Numbered from the stretch's first letter, positions 18,528 through 27,324 are shown. The stretch is 64,000 bases of DNA from Tenuifilum sp040752515 (GCA_040752515.1 JBFMGQ010000010.1:41902-105901); one strand, 5' to 3'. Program-made: numbers and translations. The notes: generated by a model from the sequence alone, not told the origin.

Positions 18528-19499
18528 ATGAAAAAAATAATTATTTTATGGGTTGCGTTCTTAGGTTTTGGATTAAACCTAAGCGCACAGAACAGCCAGG
18601 GTAAAACCGATGATCTTGGACGTATTGCCCTTGCGGCAATTGTTCCAGACCAGGCTACTGGCATTCCTCAAGAGGCAAGGCAAATGCTTGTAAATAAGAT
18701 GAGCCAAATTGCTACCCAAAATGGGTTAGGCGCTACTGCTGCTAACCCAAGGTTTTGCATTGTCCCTCTAGTAACTGTAATCAGCAAGGAAATTACACCA
18801 ACTGCACCTCCCATGCAGGCTGTAAATCTTGATGTTACCTTCTACATTGTTGATGCAGCAAGCCAAAATATCTTCAGCCAAACCAATATTGCTGTCAAAG
18901 GTGTTGGACAAACCGAAGAAAAGGCTTACATCCAAGCGCTAAAAAATATCAACGTGAAAGCAGGGCAGTTCAAAGGGTTTATTGAAAAGGGAAAGGAAAA
19001 GATTGTAGAATACTACAACTCCCAGTGCGATGTTGTTCTAAAGGGAGCGCAAGCCCTTGCGGGACAGAAAAAGTATGAGGAAGCGCTTTTCGTTCTCCTA
19101 TCGGTACCCGATGTTTGCCGTGAATGCTTTGATAAGAGTATGGATCTCTCGGTTGAGATTTATAAGCAGTATGCTAATTACAAGTGTACCGAGTATATGG
19201 CCGGAGCTAAGGCTGCATGGGCTAACATGAATGCCGATAAGGCTGCCGAGTACCTCGGAAAAATCACCCCCGACATGGAGTGCTATGCCGATGCCGTTCG
19301 CCTTACCGATGAAATTACCCAGAAAATGCTGGCCGATGGTGCTAACGTTTGGAACTTCAAAATGAAACAGTACGACGATTCCATTGAAAAAGATAAGATG
19401 ATGATACAGGCTGGCAAGGAAATTGCTGTATCATGGGCATACTGGGGTGCCGCTCCTTATTTCAATTGGGATTGGAGTTGGCTTTACCAGCAAAAATAA
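18528..19499 (+). CDS. Secreted protein with CsgG/FlgT-like N-terminal module
   Basis: 323 residues from the ATG at 18528 (a TTG at 18504 in frame would overlap the previous gene; the ATG gives a proper signal peptide ending in LSAQ). Seen: LGRIALAAIVPDQATGIPQEARQMLVNKMSQIATQNGLGA, then a strand region (VNLDVTFYIVDAASQNIF) and EEKAYIQALKNINVKAGQFKGFIEKGKEKIVEYY, resembling the CsgG-family layout of a nucleating alpha/beta module; the C-terminal half is helical with Cys pairs (VCREC) like a TPR/Sel1-type repeat. Family assignment is by pattern and remains uncertain. Fourth gene of the six-gene locus. Confidence 0.68.
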   Translation: MKKIIILWVAFLGFGLNLSAQNSQGKTDDLGRIALAAIVPDQATGIPQEARQMLVNKMSQIATQNGLGATAANPRFCIVPLVTVISKEITPTAPPMQAVNLDVTFYIVDAASQNIFSQTNIAVKGVGQTEEKAYIQALKNINVKAGQFKGFIEKGKEKIVEYYNSQCDVVLKGAQALAGQKKYEEALFVLLSVPDVCRECFDKSMDLSVEIYKQYANYKCTEYMAGAKAAWANMNADKAAEYLGKITPDMECYADAVRLTDEITQKMLADGANVWNFKMKQYDDSIEKDKMMIQAGKEIAVSWAYWGAAPYFNWDWSWLYQQK

Positions 19500-19550
19500 T
19501 TAATCCATAACATATTTAGTATTTGATTTTAAGTTTAACCAAAAAACAGA

Positions 19551-20132
19551 ATGACTATGAAAATGAGAAATTTATTAATGGTTGCCGGCATTTTCACCTT
19601 TGCTTTCATGCTGGCTAGTTGTGGTGGTTCAAAGAAGGCTGCAGACAGTTCTTTAGGAAAGGAAGTAAATGTTCCTTGCAACGACGATGAGTTCCACACC
19701 GATGCCAAGTTCTTCCGTGGCACTGGTAATGGCATTAGCAGCGATTTGAGCACAGCTAAGAGTAAAGCTCGTATCGATGCACAAACCAACCTTTCACGTA
19801 GCATTAGCACTACTATGAAAGCCGTTGCCGACCGCTATGTTAACGAGCGTCAGGTTGGCGATGCCATGGAATTTGAACAGAAGTTTGAGCAGATGACCCG
19901 TGAAGTGATCAACCAGGAGTTGAATAATGTTGAGGTTGTTTGTACAAAAACTTTCCAAAAAGAAGGTCGTTACCAAGTGTTCAATGCTCTTCAGGTTCCA
20001 AAGGATCAGGTTCTGAACAACATTAAGGACCGTATTTCAAAGGATCAGAAGTTGCAGCTCGATTACGATAAGATGAAATTCGAGCAGGTATTTAACGAAG
20101 AAATGGATAAAATGGCCAAGGAACGCCCGTAA
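19551..20132 (+). CDS. LPP20-like lipoprotein
   Basis: 193 residues. The signal ends in a lipobox (FMLASCGG), so the protein is probably a lipoprotein. The mature part has FFRGTGNGISSDLSTAKSKA followed by an Ala/Arg-rich helix and a strand region (CTKTFQKEGRYQVFNALQVP), the LPP20/FlgO-type module seen in flagellar and secretion-system accessory proteins of other phyla. Bacteroidota lack flagella, so the role here must differ. The start at 19551 is used; a second ATG two codons later is possible. A terminator follows at 20151, so the first five genes and the last may be partly separate units. Confidence 0.75.
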   Translation: MTMKMRNLLMVAGIFTFAFMLASCGGSKKAADSSLGKEVNVPCNDDEFHTDAKFFRGTGNGISSDLSTAKSKARIDAQTNLSRSISTTMKAVADRYVNERQVGDAMEFEQKFEQMTREVINQELNNVEVVCTKTFQKEGRYQVFNALQVPKDQVLNNIKDRISKDQKLQLDYDKMKFEQVFNEEMDKMAKERP

Positions 20133-20150
20133 TATTCCAATTCAATTGCT

Positions 20151-20184
20151 ACAGCAGCCCCAGCTCATGGGGTTGCTGTTTTTG
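20151..20184 (+). terminator. Terminator (or attenuator) between the LPP20-like lipoprotein and the last locus gene
   Basis: Stem ACAGCAGCCCC/GGGGTTGCTGT (20151-20161 with 20169-20179, one G-T pair), loop AGCTCAT, then T-run. Only about 50 bases precede the next start, so partial read-through is likely. Confidence 0.85.
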
Positions 20185-20235
20185 TAAAAATTATTTTACT
20201 TGCCAATCCCCTTTTGGGGTAAAAAACATAAGTGT

Positions 20236-21525
20236 ATGAAAAAGATATTGCTTCTGGCTTTATCCATTCTGGGTGTTATAAGTTTAACCTTTGCCCAGGA
20301 TAAACTTCTGGAGAAAAGCGGAAAACAACCCAAATGGGTGAATGGTTTGGAAAAGGATTTTATAATTGTTACTGGTACCGGGCCTACCGCACAGGATGCT
20401 CAACAAGATGCCCTTTCGAATGTAAAAACACAAATTGTATCGTCGGTAGCGGAGAATGTTAAAGCAAGTTCCGAGGTTCGCAAGGAGGAAGCCAATTATA
20501 ACAATAATGTTAATGTCTTCCTTGAAAAATTTGCTACCACTACAACCACGCAGTCGGGTAAAGTTCCATTTCTACAGGGCATTTCGATATCCAAGGTTAC
20601 TGAGTTTTACTGGGAAAAACGTCAGCGTGCCGACAAATCGGTTTACTTTATTTACCATATCAAGTATCCTTTCCCCGAAAGTGAACTAAAAATGCTGGTG
20701 CTTGACTATAAGATGCGTGACCGTGAATTAACCCGACAAATGGAAGAATTGTTGGATCAGGTTGATAAGGTTGAATCGGTTGAGCAGATCGAGAAAAATA
20801 TTGCCGAGCTCACCTCGCTTAAGGATTATTTCATGGATGGTAGGGTTGACCAGTGTAATCTTGGAATTACCCGATATAAATCACTTCTTGGCTCAATTGA
20901 ACTCGTTGAGCTGGAAAGCAACTTGGGTGAGCTTAAGTACTATCTTAGGTTGAACGGACGTGCCATATCTACTTCCAAAAAGCCTACCACTAAGTCGGAA
21001 TGTGCTCGTATAACTTCCGTAGTAAATAACCCCGACAATGTAGTGATAAAGTATAATTACGAGAATTGTTACGAGGATCCCGAAAATAATATCCTTGTAA
21101 AGTATATGTTTGGTGGCGTAGCGGTTCAAAAGCCTTTCTACTTCGACGTGGCAGCCAATAAGGCATCGATCTTTTTAACAGATCCAATTCACATGAATGC
21201 CATTTCTAGGGATGATGCTACAGTGAATGGAATAATTGTTGATATGACCATTCGCTCAAAGTACGATTCCCCATTTGTGGTTGAGAAGGTAGTACTGGAG
21301 TGGAAAGGACTACCTCCGGTTGTAATTGAAAATATTGGTCAATCGTTCAAAGGGAAAGGTAACCATACATTAAAGATTAACTCCGATCAGGCCTTGAAGG
21401 TTGCCGAAACCTCTTCTTCGGGTAAAACACTCTCCTTGCTATCGGGATACATCCATTACCGAGATGCTTCAGGCGAACTAAAAACCTACAGGATTTATAA
21501 TCACAGCTATACTACCGATTGGTAG
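20236..21525 (+). CDS. Secreted LPP20/FlgT-like protein
   Basis: 429 residues from the ATG at 20236 (upstream TTG at 20200 rejected, since the ATG begins a clean signal peptide ending in LTFAQ). Seen: QPKWVNGLEKDFIIVTGTGPTAQDAQQDALSNVKTQIVSSVAENV, the hallmark of an LPP20/FlgT N-terminal module, then a helical coiled segment (residues about 170-215) and a beta-rich C-terminus. Its N-terminal module resembles that of the lipoprotein upstream, so the two may be relatives by old duplication. Function unknown; no closely similar gene of known role comes to mind. Confidence 0.75.
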   Translation: MKKILLLALSILGVISLTFAQDKLLEKSGKQPKWVNGLEKDFIIVTGTGPTAQDAQQDALSNVKTQIVSSVAENVKASSEVRKEEANYNNNVNVFLEKFATTTTTQSGKVPFLQGISISKVTEFYWEKRQRADKSVYFIYHIKYPFPESELKMLVLDYKMRDRELTRQMEELLDQVDKVESVEQIEKNIAELTSLKDYFMDGRVDQCNLGITRYKSLLGSIELVELESNLGELKYYLRLNGRAISTSKKPTTKSECARITSVVNNPDNVVIKYNYENCYEDPENNILVKYMFGGVAVQKPFYFDVAANKASIFLTDPIHMNAISRDDATVNGIIVDMTIRSKYDSPFVVEKVVLEWKGLPPVVIENIGQSFKGKGNHTLKINSDQALKVAETSSSGKTLSLLSGYIHYRDASGELKTYRIYNHSYTTDW

Positions 21526-21541
21526 TGTTTATTGTAGCAAT

Positions 21542-21568
21542 AAAAAAAGGCCTTTAAGGCCTTTTTTT
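21542..21568. terminator. Bidirectional terminator
   Basis: AAAAAAAGGCC-TTTAA-GGCCTTTTTTT, convergent between the secreted-protein locus (plus) and the SiaC-like gene (minus). Confidence 0.9.
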
Positions 21569-21947
21569 ATTCCTTGTATGATTCGAGTTTGAATGGTATC
21601 TTGATATGGTTTGATAGATCTTTCCCTGCATCTTTAATATCGATGTCATCCTCGTTGTATAGCCATATTACGGATATTTTATGCCCATCCTGAGCAATTT
21701 TTTCAAATCGCTTTAGAACCTGAAAAAGCATTTTTGAACTGGGAGTATTGTAGTAAATCATTTTGAAGCGAACAATAGTTTCAGGATTTGGACTCTTTGC
21801 GTATTCCTCAACCCATGCAATAATTGGCTCGTAAAACGCTTTTGCATCCTCAGGCAAGGAGTTCCCTTTAAACTCAAAAACACCTGAATCCTTATCGAGG
21901 GTGATAGTTGGATATTGGCTGGTACCGTTAACCTTTAATGGATCCAT
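21567..21947 (-). CDS. SiaC-family (DUF1987) regulatory phosphoprotein
   Basis: 126 residues from the ATG at 21947; the frame reaches a TTG at 21995 but the ATG gives the family length. Seen: PTITLDKDSGVFEFKGNSLPEDAKAFYEPIIAWVEEY and the IVRFKMIYYNTPSSKMLFQVLKRFEKI segment, where a Ser/Thr in the YYNTPSSKML motif is the site expected to be phosphorylated in SiaC. In Pseudomonas SiaC controls aggregation through a kinase (SiaB), a phosphatase (SiaA) and a diguanylate cyclase (SiaD). None of these is next to it here, so partners must be elsewhere. Confidence 0.82.
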   Translation of the reverse strand: MDPLKVNGTSQYPTITLDKDSGVFEFKGNSLPEDAKAFYEPIIAWVEEYAKSPNPETIVRFKMIYYNTPSSKMLFQVLKRFEKIAQDGHKISVIWLYNEDDIDIKDAGKDLSNHIKIPFKLESYKE

Positions 21948-21992
21948 ACAACTTTCTTTTTTAAAGTAGATTTCAAAAATCTTCCTATCAAA

Positions 21993-22021
21993 CAAATATA
22001 CGGAAAATCAGTACAAAAGTA
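21993..22021 (-). promoter_or_regulatory. Two candidate -7 elements for the SiaC-like gene
   Basis: Minus-strand TATATTTG (complement of 21993-22000) and TACTTTTG (complement of 22014-22021) both fit TAnnTTTG. The first leaves a leader of about 40 bases. Confidence 0.4.
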
Positions 22022-22081
22022 ACACTAAAAATGATATAATTTTTGTGTTTTTAGGCAGGCATTTTGTTTTTGTTGATAAAA

Positions 22082-22972
22082 TTATTTTTTAAATCTCAAA
22101 AACACCCCTAAGGGTAGTTTACGTTTTTCCCTATCGGTAACGAAAAGTTCTCCAAATTCGAAATGGTTAACGCTAAAAATGCTTTTAATAAGGCTTTCGG
22201 CAATTAGTGATGAGTAACCCATTGAGTAAAGGTTAAGAATGAGAAAGGAGTTTTTATTAGCGAGTATTTTTTGGCAATTTTCGAGCAATGGGCATAGGTT
22301 TGTTTCCAGAATCCATTTTTCCCCTTCGGGGCCTCTGCCATAGGCTGGCGGATCAAGGATTATTCCATTGTAAATTTTATTACGCCTTACCTCGCGGGCT
22401 ACAAACTTTACCGCATCGTCAACAATCCAGCGGATCCCGTCAAGTTTGCAAAGCTCCATGTTCTCGCGCGACCATGTTACGGTTTGTTTTACCGAATCAA
22501 CATGGGTAACATCAGCTCCGGCAGCTTTGGCTGCCAACGAGGCCCCGCCGGTGTAAGCAAAGAGGTTTAAAACCGATGGTTTTTCGGACGATAGCTGCTG
22601 AACAGTGTCGTATATAAAATTCCAGTTTGTAGCCTGCTCAGGGAATATTCCTACATGCTTGAACGAGGTTAACCCCAAACGGAATTTGAGTTTCATTTGC
22701 TTATAGCTGTAACCTATTGTCCATTGCTCTTTGCAGCCGATTTTCTTATTCCACTCGCCCCATTCGTTTTCGCTCTCGCGATTGCCTTTTTTCTTAACAA
22801 AGTATGCATTGGCCATGCGCTCCCATTCTGTTTGAGCCAAGGCTTTTCGCCAAATGGCTTGTGGTTCAGGACGAGCCAGTATTTGATTACCAAAGCGCTC
22901 AAGCTTTTCGCCATCGCCACTATCGATTAATTCGTAGTCGGGCCAGTTGGTGGGACTTTCAAGTAGAATCAT
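22082..22972 (-). CDS. Class I SAM-dependent methyltransferase, RlmI-like
   Basis: Probable rRNA base methyltransferase of the COG1092 type. 296 residues. Seen: a long N-terminal RNA-binding-type region, SAM motif I VLNLFAYTGGASLAAKAAGA, the acidic loop after strand 2 (VDSVKQTVTWSRENMEL) and the catalytic motif IILDPPAYGRGPEGEKW. The lack of a catalytic Cys in the DPP motif suggests N-methylation of a purine or C5 chemistry by a relative, so I do not name the substrate. Last gene of a minus-strand operon with the U32 and HAD genes, 25 bases after the U32 stop. Confidence 0.88.
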   Translation of the reverse strand: MILLESPTNWPDYELIDSGDGEKLERFGNQILARPEPQAIWRKALAQTEWERMANAYFVKKKGNRESENEWGEWNKKIGCKEQWTIGYSYKQMKLKFRLGLTSFKHVGIFPEQATNWNFIYDTVQQLSSEKPSVLNLFAYTGGASLAAKAAGADVTHVDSVKQTVTWSRENMELCKLDGIRWIVDDAVKFVAREVRRNKIYNGIILDPPAYGRGPEGEKWILETNLCPLLENCQKILANKNSFLILNLYSMGYSSLIAESLIKSIFSVNHFEFGELFVTDREKRKLPLGVFLRFKK

Positions 22973-22997
22973 CGAAACAAAATTTTTTAAAAAACAT

Positions 22998-24821
22998 TCA
23001 TGTGTTGGGCTGCATCACTTTCATAACGCAATTCTTACAATCGAATAATAGCGGAAATATGTTTTGGTTATTTTTAAGGTAAAGCCGTCCCGTTGGTTTT
23101 GCACCCTGTTTACTAGGGCATAAGCCCAGCTCATGTTTAATGCAGTAGCGGGTAACCATCAACTCAATGTCTCCCTTAGGTTTTTTTACTTCAAAAGCTG
23201 GTTCTATAAGCTGGGCACCATGTTTTTGTAAGAAATCGCTACTTGCCTTGTTGGCAACATTGGCTTTATACGATAGGGCGGTATGGGGCACTTTGGCACT
23301 GGGAGTTAATACATTTCTGATGGGGCGTTGGTGAGTTTCCACTCTTTTGTTGTGGAGTTGTGTTATTAATTCCCTGCGAGCCGAATTAATTACACTTGCC
23401 GGGATAAAGGGAATTTTTGAGGAAACGTCAATTTCTACCCTGTCAACCCTAAAAATGGTATCACCTGTTTTTCGGAGTTGATTTTCAATGAGTGCTGCTG
23501 CATTGGGATTTTTGGCTTCATCGAACTGATTGGGTATTTCTATTGAAGTACTTATGCCGTCAATATCCGTGATAGCTAGGGTGATACTTTCTGGTGTAAT
23601 AGTTACCTCGAGGTTGCAATCTATTTTACGTTCGGCACTTTTCCGTTTCAGGGTCTGCTCAAACTCAAAATCTTCGTTACGATAAATTGTAGTTTCATTA
23701 TTGAGGTCGGTAGGCATTTGGTTGGGGAATATTTTATTTCCCTCAACCTTGTTTACCAGGAATCCTTTAAGCTGGTTTTGTGGGTTAAAAAAGCATAAGC
23801 CATCGCCATTGTGTATGGGTTCGATTGTATCGATATAAAAGTAGTTCCTGTATATGCGGTCAACCACACCAACTTTTTTCCCTATGGATTTAGGCGTATT
23901 TACTGATGCTTGGTTGGTTGTTCGACCATTAATGAAATGAGTAGAGAAGCCACGGTTGAAGGTTCTTTCGGGATCGGGCGTAAAAGAGTAACTGCATTCA
24001 CCGCTCGATGCTCTTTTGTATCCGCTATTAAGACTAATGAATTGGTTGAGCAGTTTACTGTAATGGGCAGTTATGTTTTTAACGTAGGCAACATCCTTGA
24101 GGCGACCTTCAATCTTGAACGATGTTATTCCTGCTCTAATCAAATCGGTTAGGTGGCTGCTTAGGTTAAGATCCTTGAGTGATAGAAGGTGTTTGTTTTC
24201 AACCAGAACGTTTCCCATTTCATCGACAAGGTCGTAGGCTAAGCGGCATGGTTGGGCGCATGCACCCCTATTGGCGCTGCGACCCGATAGTGCATGGCTC
24301 AGGTAGCATTGCCCGCTGTACGAAACGCATAGTGCCCCATGAATAAAAAACTCGAGTTCAGCTTTTGTTTTGCGGCGAAAATTCGCAATCTCATCAAGGG
24401 TTAATTCCCGGGGAAGAACTATCCTCGATACACCTATATCCTCCAGAAAGTTAATATGGTTAGGGTCGATATTGTGCATTTGTGTACTGGCGTGAATGGC
24501 GATAGGTGGGATGTTCATGTTAAAAATTGCGAAATCCTGAATAATTATTGCATCGGCGCCGGCATTGTAAATTTCATGGATGAGCGCCTGCACCTCAGCT
24601 ATTTCGTTATCAAAAATGATAGTGTTTACGGTGACGTAAACACGGGTGTGGTAGGCGTGGGCAAACCTGCAAAGCACCGCAATATCGTTAATCGGATTTC
24701 CTGCCTTTTCGCGGGCGCCGAACTTTTGAGCAGCAATGTACACCGCATCGGCGCCGTGAGTAATGGCAGCAATGCCGGTTTCAAAATCCTTTGCAGGGGC
24801 TAGCAGCTCAAGTTCGACCAT
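22998..24821 (-). CDS. U32 family protein, tRNA hydroxylation factor type
   Basis: Large member of the U32 'peptidase' family, whose characterised relatives (TrhP/YegQ, UbiU/V, RlhA) carry out oxygen-independent RNA or ubiquinone hydroxylation rather than proteolysis. 607 residues. Seen: a TIM-barrel start (LELLAPAKDFETGIAAITHGADAVYI), the signature FIHGALCVSYSGQCYLSHALSGRSANRGACAQPCRLAYDL with the Cys residues that bind an iron-sulfur cluster, and a C-terminal extension (DUF3656-like) ending in a Cys-rich GLCPSKQGA...FDCKNCVMKV segment. Most likely the tRNA uridine hydroxylation enzyme TrhP. Three bases after the HAD gene. Confidence 0.88.
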   Translation of the reverse strand: MVELELLAPAKDFETGIAAITHGADAVYIAAQKFGAREKAGNPINDIAVLCRFAHAYHTRVYVTVNTIIFDNEIAEVQALIHEIYNAGADAIIIQDFAIFNMNIPPIAIHASTQMHNIDPNHINFLEDIGVSRIVLPRELTLDEIANFRRKTKAELEFFIHGALCVSYSGQCYLSHALSGRSANRGACAQPCRLAYDLVDEMGNVLVENKHLLSLKDLNLSSHLTDLIRAGITSFKIEGRLKDVAYVKNITAHYSKLLNQFISLNSGYKRASSGECSYSFTPDPERTFNRGFSTHFINGRTTNQASVNTPKSIGKKVGVVDRIYRNYFYIDTIEPIHNGDGLCFFNPQNQLKGFLVNKVEGNKIFPNQMPTDLNNETTIYRNEDFEFEQTLKRKSAERKIDCNLEVTITPESITLAITDIDGISTSIEIPNQFDEAKNPNAAALIENQLRKTGDTIFRVDRVEIDVSSKIPFIPASVINSARRELITQLHNKRVETHQRPIRNVLTPSAKVPHTALSYKANVANKASSDFLQKHGAQLIEPAFEVKKPKGDIELMVTRYCIKHELGLCPSKQGAKPTGRLYLKNNQNIFPLLFDCKNCVMKVMQPNT

Positions 24822-24824
24822 AGC

Positions 24825-25664
24825 CTATACGAATTTGAAAATATCCTCAAGGGTTTTGGCAACGCCATCCTCAGTATTTGCAGGGGCTACCATTTTGGCT
24901 TTACCCTTCACTGCCAATGGGGCATTGTCCATTGCAACACCAAAGCTAACCATTTGCAGCATCTCAATATCGTTAAAGTTATCGCCAAAAGCCATTGCTT
25001 GTTCGGGCTTTAATCCAAGGTAATTCAAAACGATTAGGCACCCTGATGCTTTGTTAACATTTGCGGGGGTTATTTCGATGTAAGTATCTTTTGATCGGTA
25101 TATGTTGATTTTTCCGGTAAACTGGTTTACTAGGTGGTTGTATAATCCGTCGATTAGCATGCTTTCGCCCATAACCATTAGCTTATGGATGTGTTGCTTA
25201 TCCTTTTCTAGTTCACTTATTTTATACTCCATATTGGAATGAATGGTTGCCTTAACCTTGGTATTATTTTCCTCGCGTAACCTCCACTCATCGTTTTTTG
25301 ACGCATACCAAAGGTTGTAGGAGTAGAGACTAAAATGTAAATCGAATTTTCGGCAAGTGCCAAAAACTGATGAAACCACATCGTAGTCAATAGTTTTTGA
25401 GAAAAGGATATTTTTGCTTTCAATTTTATCCTCAATCGATTTTAAGACTAGCGCGCCATTGTAGCAAATGGCAGGGTAGTCCATGGGTACTTCCCTGTAA
25501 AGGTGGATCATGCCTGCCGGCATTCGTGCCGATACCATTACAAAAGGTATATTATGCTCCGTTAGCTTACGGATTTGGTATATTGTTGCCGATGCAAGTT
25601 CACGATTTTTATTAAGAAGCGTTCCATCGACGTCGGAAAATACAATTCGAAATCTACTTGGCAT
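24825..25664 (-). CDS. Cof-type HAD-IIB family hydrolase
   Basis: Sugar-phosphate or nucleotide phosphatase of the haloacid dehalogenase superfamily, cytoplasmic. 279 residues. Seen: motif I FSDVDGTLLNK with the nucleophile Asp, the motif II Ser in PFVMVSARMPAGMIHLYREV, Lys in NKASGCLIVLNYLGL (motif III) and motif IV MAFGDNFNDIEMLQMVSFGVAMDNA, plus the type IIB cap in the middle. The substrate cannot be told. First gene of the operon with the U32 and methyltransferase genes. Confidence 0.93.
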   Translation of the reverse strand: MPSRFRIVFSDVDGTLLNKNRELASATIYQIRKLTEHNIPFVMVSARMPAGMIHLYREVPMDYPAICYNGALVLKSIEDKIESKNILFSKTIDYDVVSSVFGTCRKFDLHFSLYSYNLWYASKNDEWRLREENNTKVKATIHSNMEYKISELEKDKQHIHKLMVMGESMLIDGLYNHLVNQFTGKINIYRSKDTYIEITPANVNKASGCLIVLNYLGLKPEQAMAFGDNFNDIEMLQMVSFGVAMDNAPLAVKGKAKMVAPANTEDGVAKTLEDIFKFV

Positions 25665-25687
25665 TGATAAAAGGTTTGAATATCAAC

Positions 25688-25711
25688 AAAAAAGGGCTGC
25701 CAAGGCAGCCC
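25688..25711 (-). terminator. Terminator of the TPR gene
   Basis: On the minus strand GGGCTGCC-TT-GGCAGCCC (complement of 25694-25711) followed by TTTTTT. It lies between the TPR gene and the HAD operon. Confidence 0.85.
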
Positions 25712-25733
25712 TCAAAGATAGTAAAAAGTTGTG

Positions 25734-26705
25734 TTACTGGCATTTTAGCTGTTGAATCTGGTAATCGGCATTGGGCTTAAAGTTACCAAAGGCAGCATTT
25801 TTGTAGGCAGCACAAGCTTCATTAATCTTGTTGAGTTTATGGTAAGCAGTAGCAATGAGGAAATAAATTTCAGCTTTATCATCGGCGGTTCCCTTTACAA
25901 GTTCAAGCGCCTTGTTTCCAAACTCAATGGCATCGTTCCAGCGTTCAAGCTTGCTGTAGTTTATGGTCATTAAGCGGTAAATATCGTAATCGTCGCCATC
26001 GTACTTTAACGCCATGTCGAGCAGTTTAACCACATCGTTTAGTTTATTGGCGTTGCGAGCTTCGTCGGCTTTCTTGAGGAAGTATGCTTTGCCTTTTGTT
26101 TTAGCCTTTTCAACATTAGTGGCATCGTTAGCTTTTCCGCCTAAATCGATGGTAAGGTCGAGGTACTCAACCAGTTTTTCTTCGTTCTTAAGGCCTTCGT
26201 ATGCCAAGGCTGTTCCCAGGTAGGGATCAATATAGTTAGGATCTAACTTAATGGATTTCTCGTAGTTTGCGATAGCTTCGTCAAACTTACCTTCCTTGAA
26301 TAGGTTGTTGCCCATAGCATTGTAAAGCTTAGGCAGGGTTTTTTCAACACGGGTTTTAACGGCACCATCGTTATATTTAATTGCGGTTTCCTCTGCTTTT
26401 TCAAGGTTCTCAAGAGTGCCCTTTAGATCTTTTGCTTTGTACTTGGCCATTGCAACCTGAAAGTAAATGGTGGGGATTAACTCCTCGCACTTTTGCTTAG
26501 TTTCAGTACCCTCCTCACCCAGCTGCTCAGAAATTTGAAGTGCCGATTGAATATCCTGAAGCGCTTTTTCAGGATCTTGCTTGTAGTTTGTAGCGGCATT
26601 GTTATATGCCTGAATGGCATCGTTAATGCTTTGTCCGCTTACTATAGTGGCACCCAATGCAAAAATGCCCAATAGCAAAAACTGTTTCACTAATCTTACT
26701 CTCAT
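25734..26705 (-). CDS. Periplasmic tetratricopeptide-repeat protein
   Basis: Probable protein-interaction scaffold. 323 residues with a signal peptide (VKQFLLLGIFALGATIVSGQ). Seen: about six tetratricopeptide-like helix pairs, for example GNNLFKEGKFDEAIANYEKSIKLDPNYIDPYLGTALAY and YSKLERWNDAIEFGNKALELV, and a final Cys near the end (QLKCQ). The partner is unknown. Monocistronic with its own promoter and a strong terminator. Confidence 0.88.
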   Translation of the reverse strand: MRVRLVKQFLLLGIFALGATIVSGQSINDAIQAYNNAATNYKQDPEKALQDIQSALQISEQLGEEGTETKQKCEELIPTIYFQVAMAKYKAKDLKGTLENLEKAEETAIKYNDGAVKTRVEKTLPKLYNAMGNNLFKEGKFDEAIANYEKSIKLDPNYIDPYLGTALAYEGLKNEEKLVEYLDLTIDLGGKANDATNVEKAKTKGKAYFLKKADEARNANKLNDVVKLLDMALKYDGDDYDIYRLMTINYSKLERWNDAIEFGNKALELVKGTADDKAEIYFLIATAYHKLNKINEACAAYKNAAFGNFKPNADYQIQQLKCQ

Positions 26706-26749
26706 AGGTATTGGTTTTTTAATTATGTTTTAAAATTTGTTAATGGCCT

Positions 26750-26778
26750 CAAAAATATCACATCAATTTAAAAAACAA
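26750..26778 (-). promoter_or_regulatory. Promoter of the TPR gene
   Basis: Minus-strand TATTTTTG (complement of 26750-26757) with TTG at 26778-26776, 18 bases upstream. Good fit to TTG-N(about 19)-TAnnTTTG. Confidence 0.6.
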
Positions 26779-26794
26779 AAATTAAGCCATAAAA

Positions 26795-27238
26795 TTATCG
26801 TTTTTTGTTAAAAAATGTGGTAACCATATTGGAACATTCGCTGGCGAGGACTCCGCCAATAGTATTTGTTTTGGGATGAAGTATATTTTTTGCAATCAAT
26901 GAAAATCCTCGTTTGGGGTCAGGGGCACCGTAAACCAATTGTCCTAGTTGAGCCCAGTATATGGCACCCGCACACATTGGGCAGGGCTCAATGGTAACGT
27001 AAAGCGTACATTGATTTAAATATTTACCTCCCAGGTAGTTGGTTGCAGCGGTTATGGCTTGCATTTCGGCATGTGCCGTTGGGTCGCCAAGGGTTTCGGT
27101 CAAATTGTAAGCCCTCGATATTATTCGGCCGTTGCATACAACTACTGCTCCAATCGGCACTTCGTCTTTTGCCAATGCTTTTTGCGCTTCCTTTAGTGCC
27201 TCGCGCATGAAAAACTCATGATTCTTTGTGTCTTCCAT
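26795..27238 (-). CDS. tadA: tRNA-specific adenosine deaminase
   Basis: Deaminates adenosine 34 of tRNA-Arg(ACG) to inosine. 147 residues, standard. Seen: HAEMQA (His56, catalytic Glu58) and EPCPMCAGA (Cys86, Cys89), the zinc ligands of the cytidine-deaminase fold, and a YLNQCTLYVTIEPCPMC strand. Its start lies 87 bases from aspS on the opposite strand, so the two are divergent. Guanine or cytosine deaminase is less likely because the tRNA-type TadA length and loop pattern are seen. Confidence 0.93.
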   Translation of the reverse strand: MEDTKNHEFFMREALKEAQKALAKDEVPIGAVVVCNGRIISRAYNLTETLGDPTAHAEMQAITAATNYLGGKYLNQCTLYVTIEPCPMCAGAIYWAQLGQLVYGAPDPKRGFSLIAKNILHPKTNTIGGVLASECSNMVTTFFNKKR

Positions 27239-27251
27239 ATAAGATTTTGGC

Positions 27252-27259
27252 CAAATATA
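27252..27259 (-). promoter_or_regulatory. -7 element of tadA
   Basis: Minus-strand TATATTTG (complement of 27252-27259), 13 bases before the ATG, implies a very short leader. No clear -33 TTG. Confidence 0.45.
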
Positions 27260-27294
27260 TCAAAAAATATAGCGTAAGCATCGTTTTTTATTTT

Positions 27295-27302
27295 TACATT
27301 CG
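27295..27302 (+). promoter_or_regulatory. Possible -7 element of aspS
   Basis: TACATTCG has one mismatch to TAnnTTTG and lies 22 bases before the ATG at 27325. Confidence 0.3.
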
Positions 27303-27324
27303 CAACCTGAAAATAGTATTAGAT

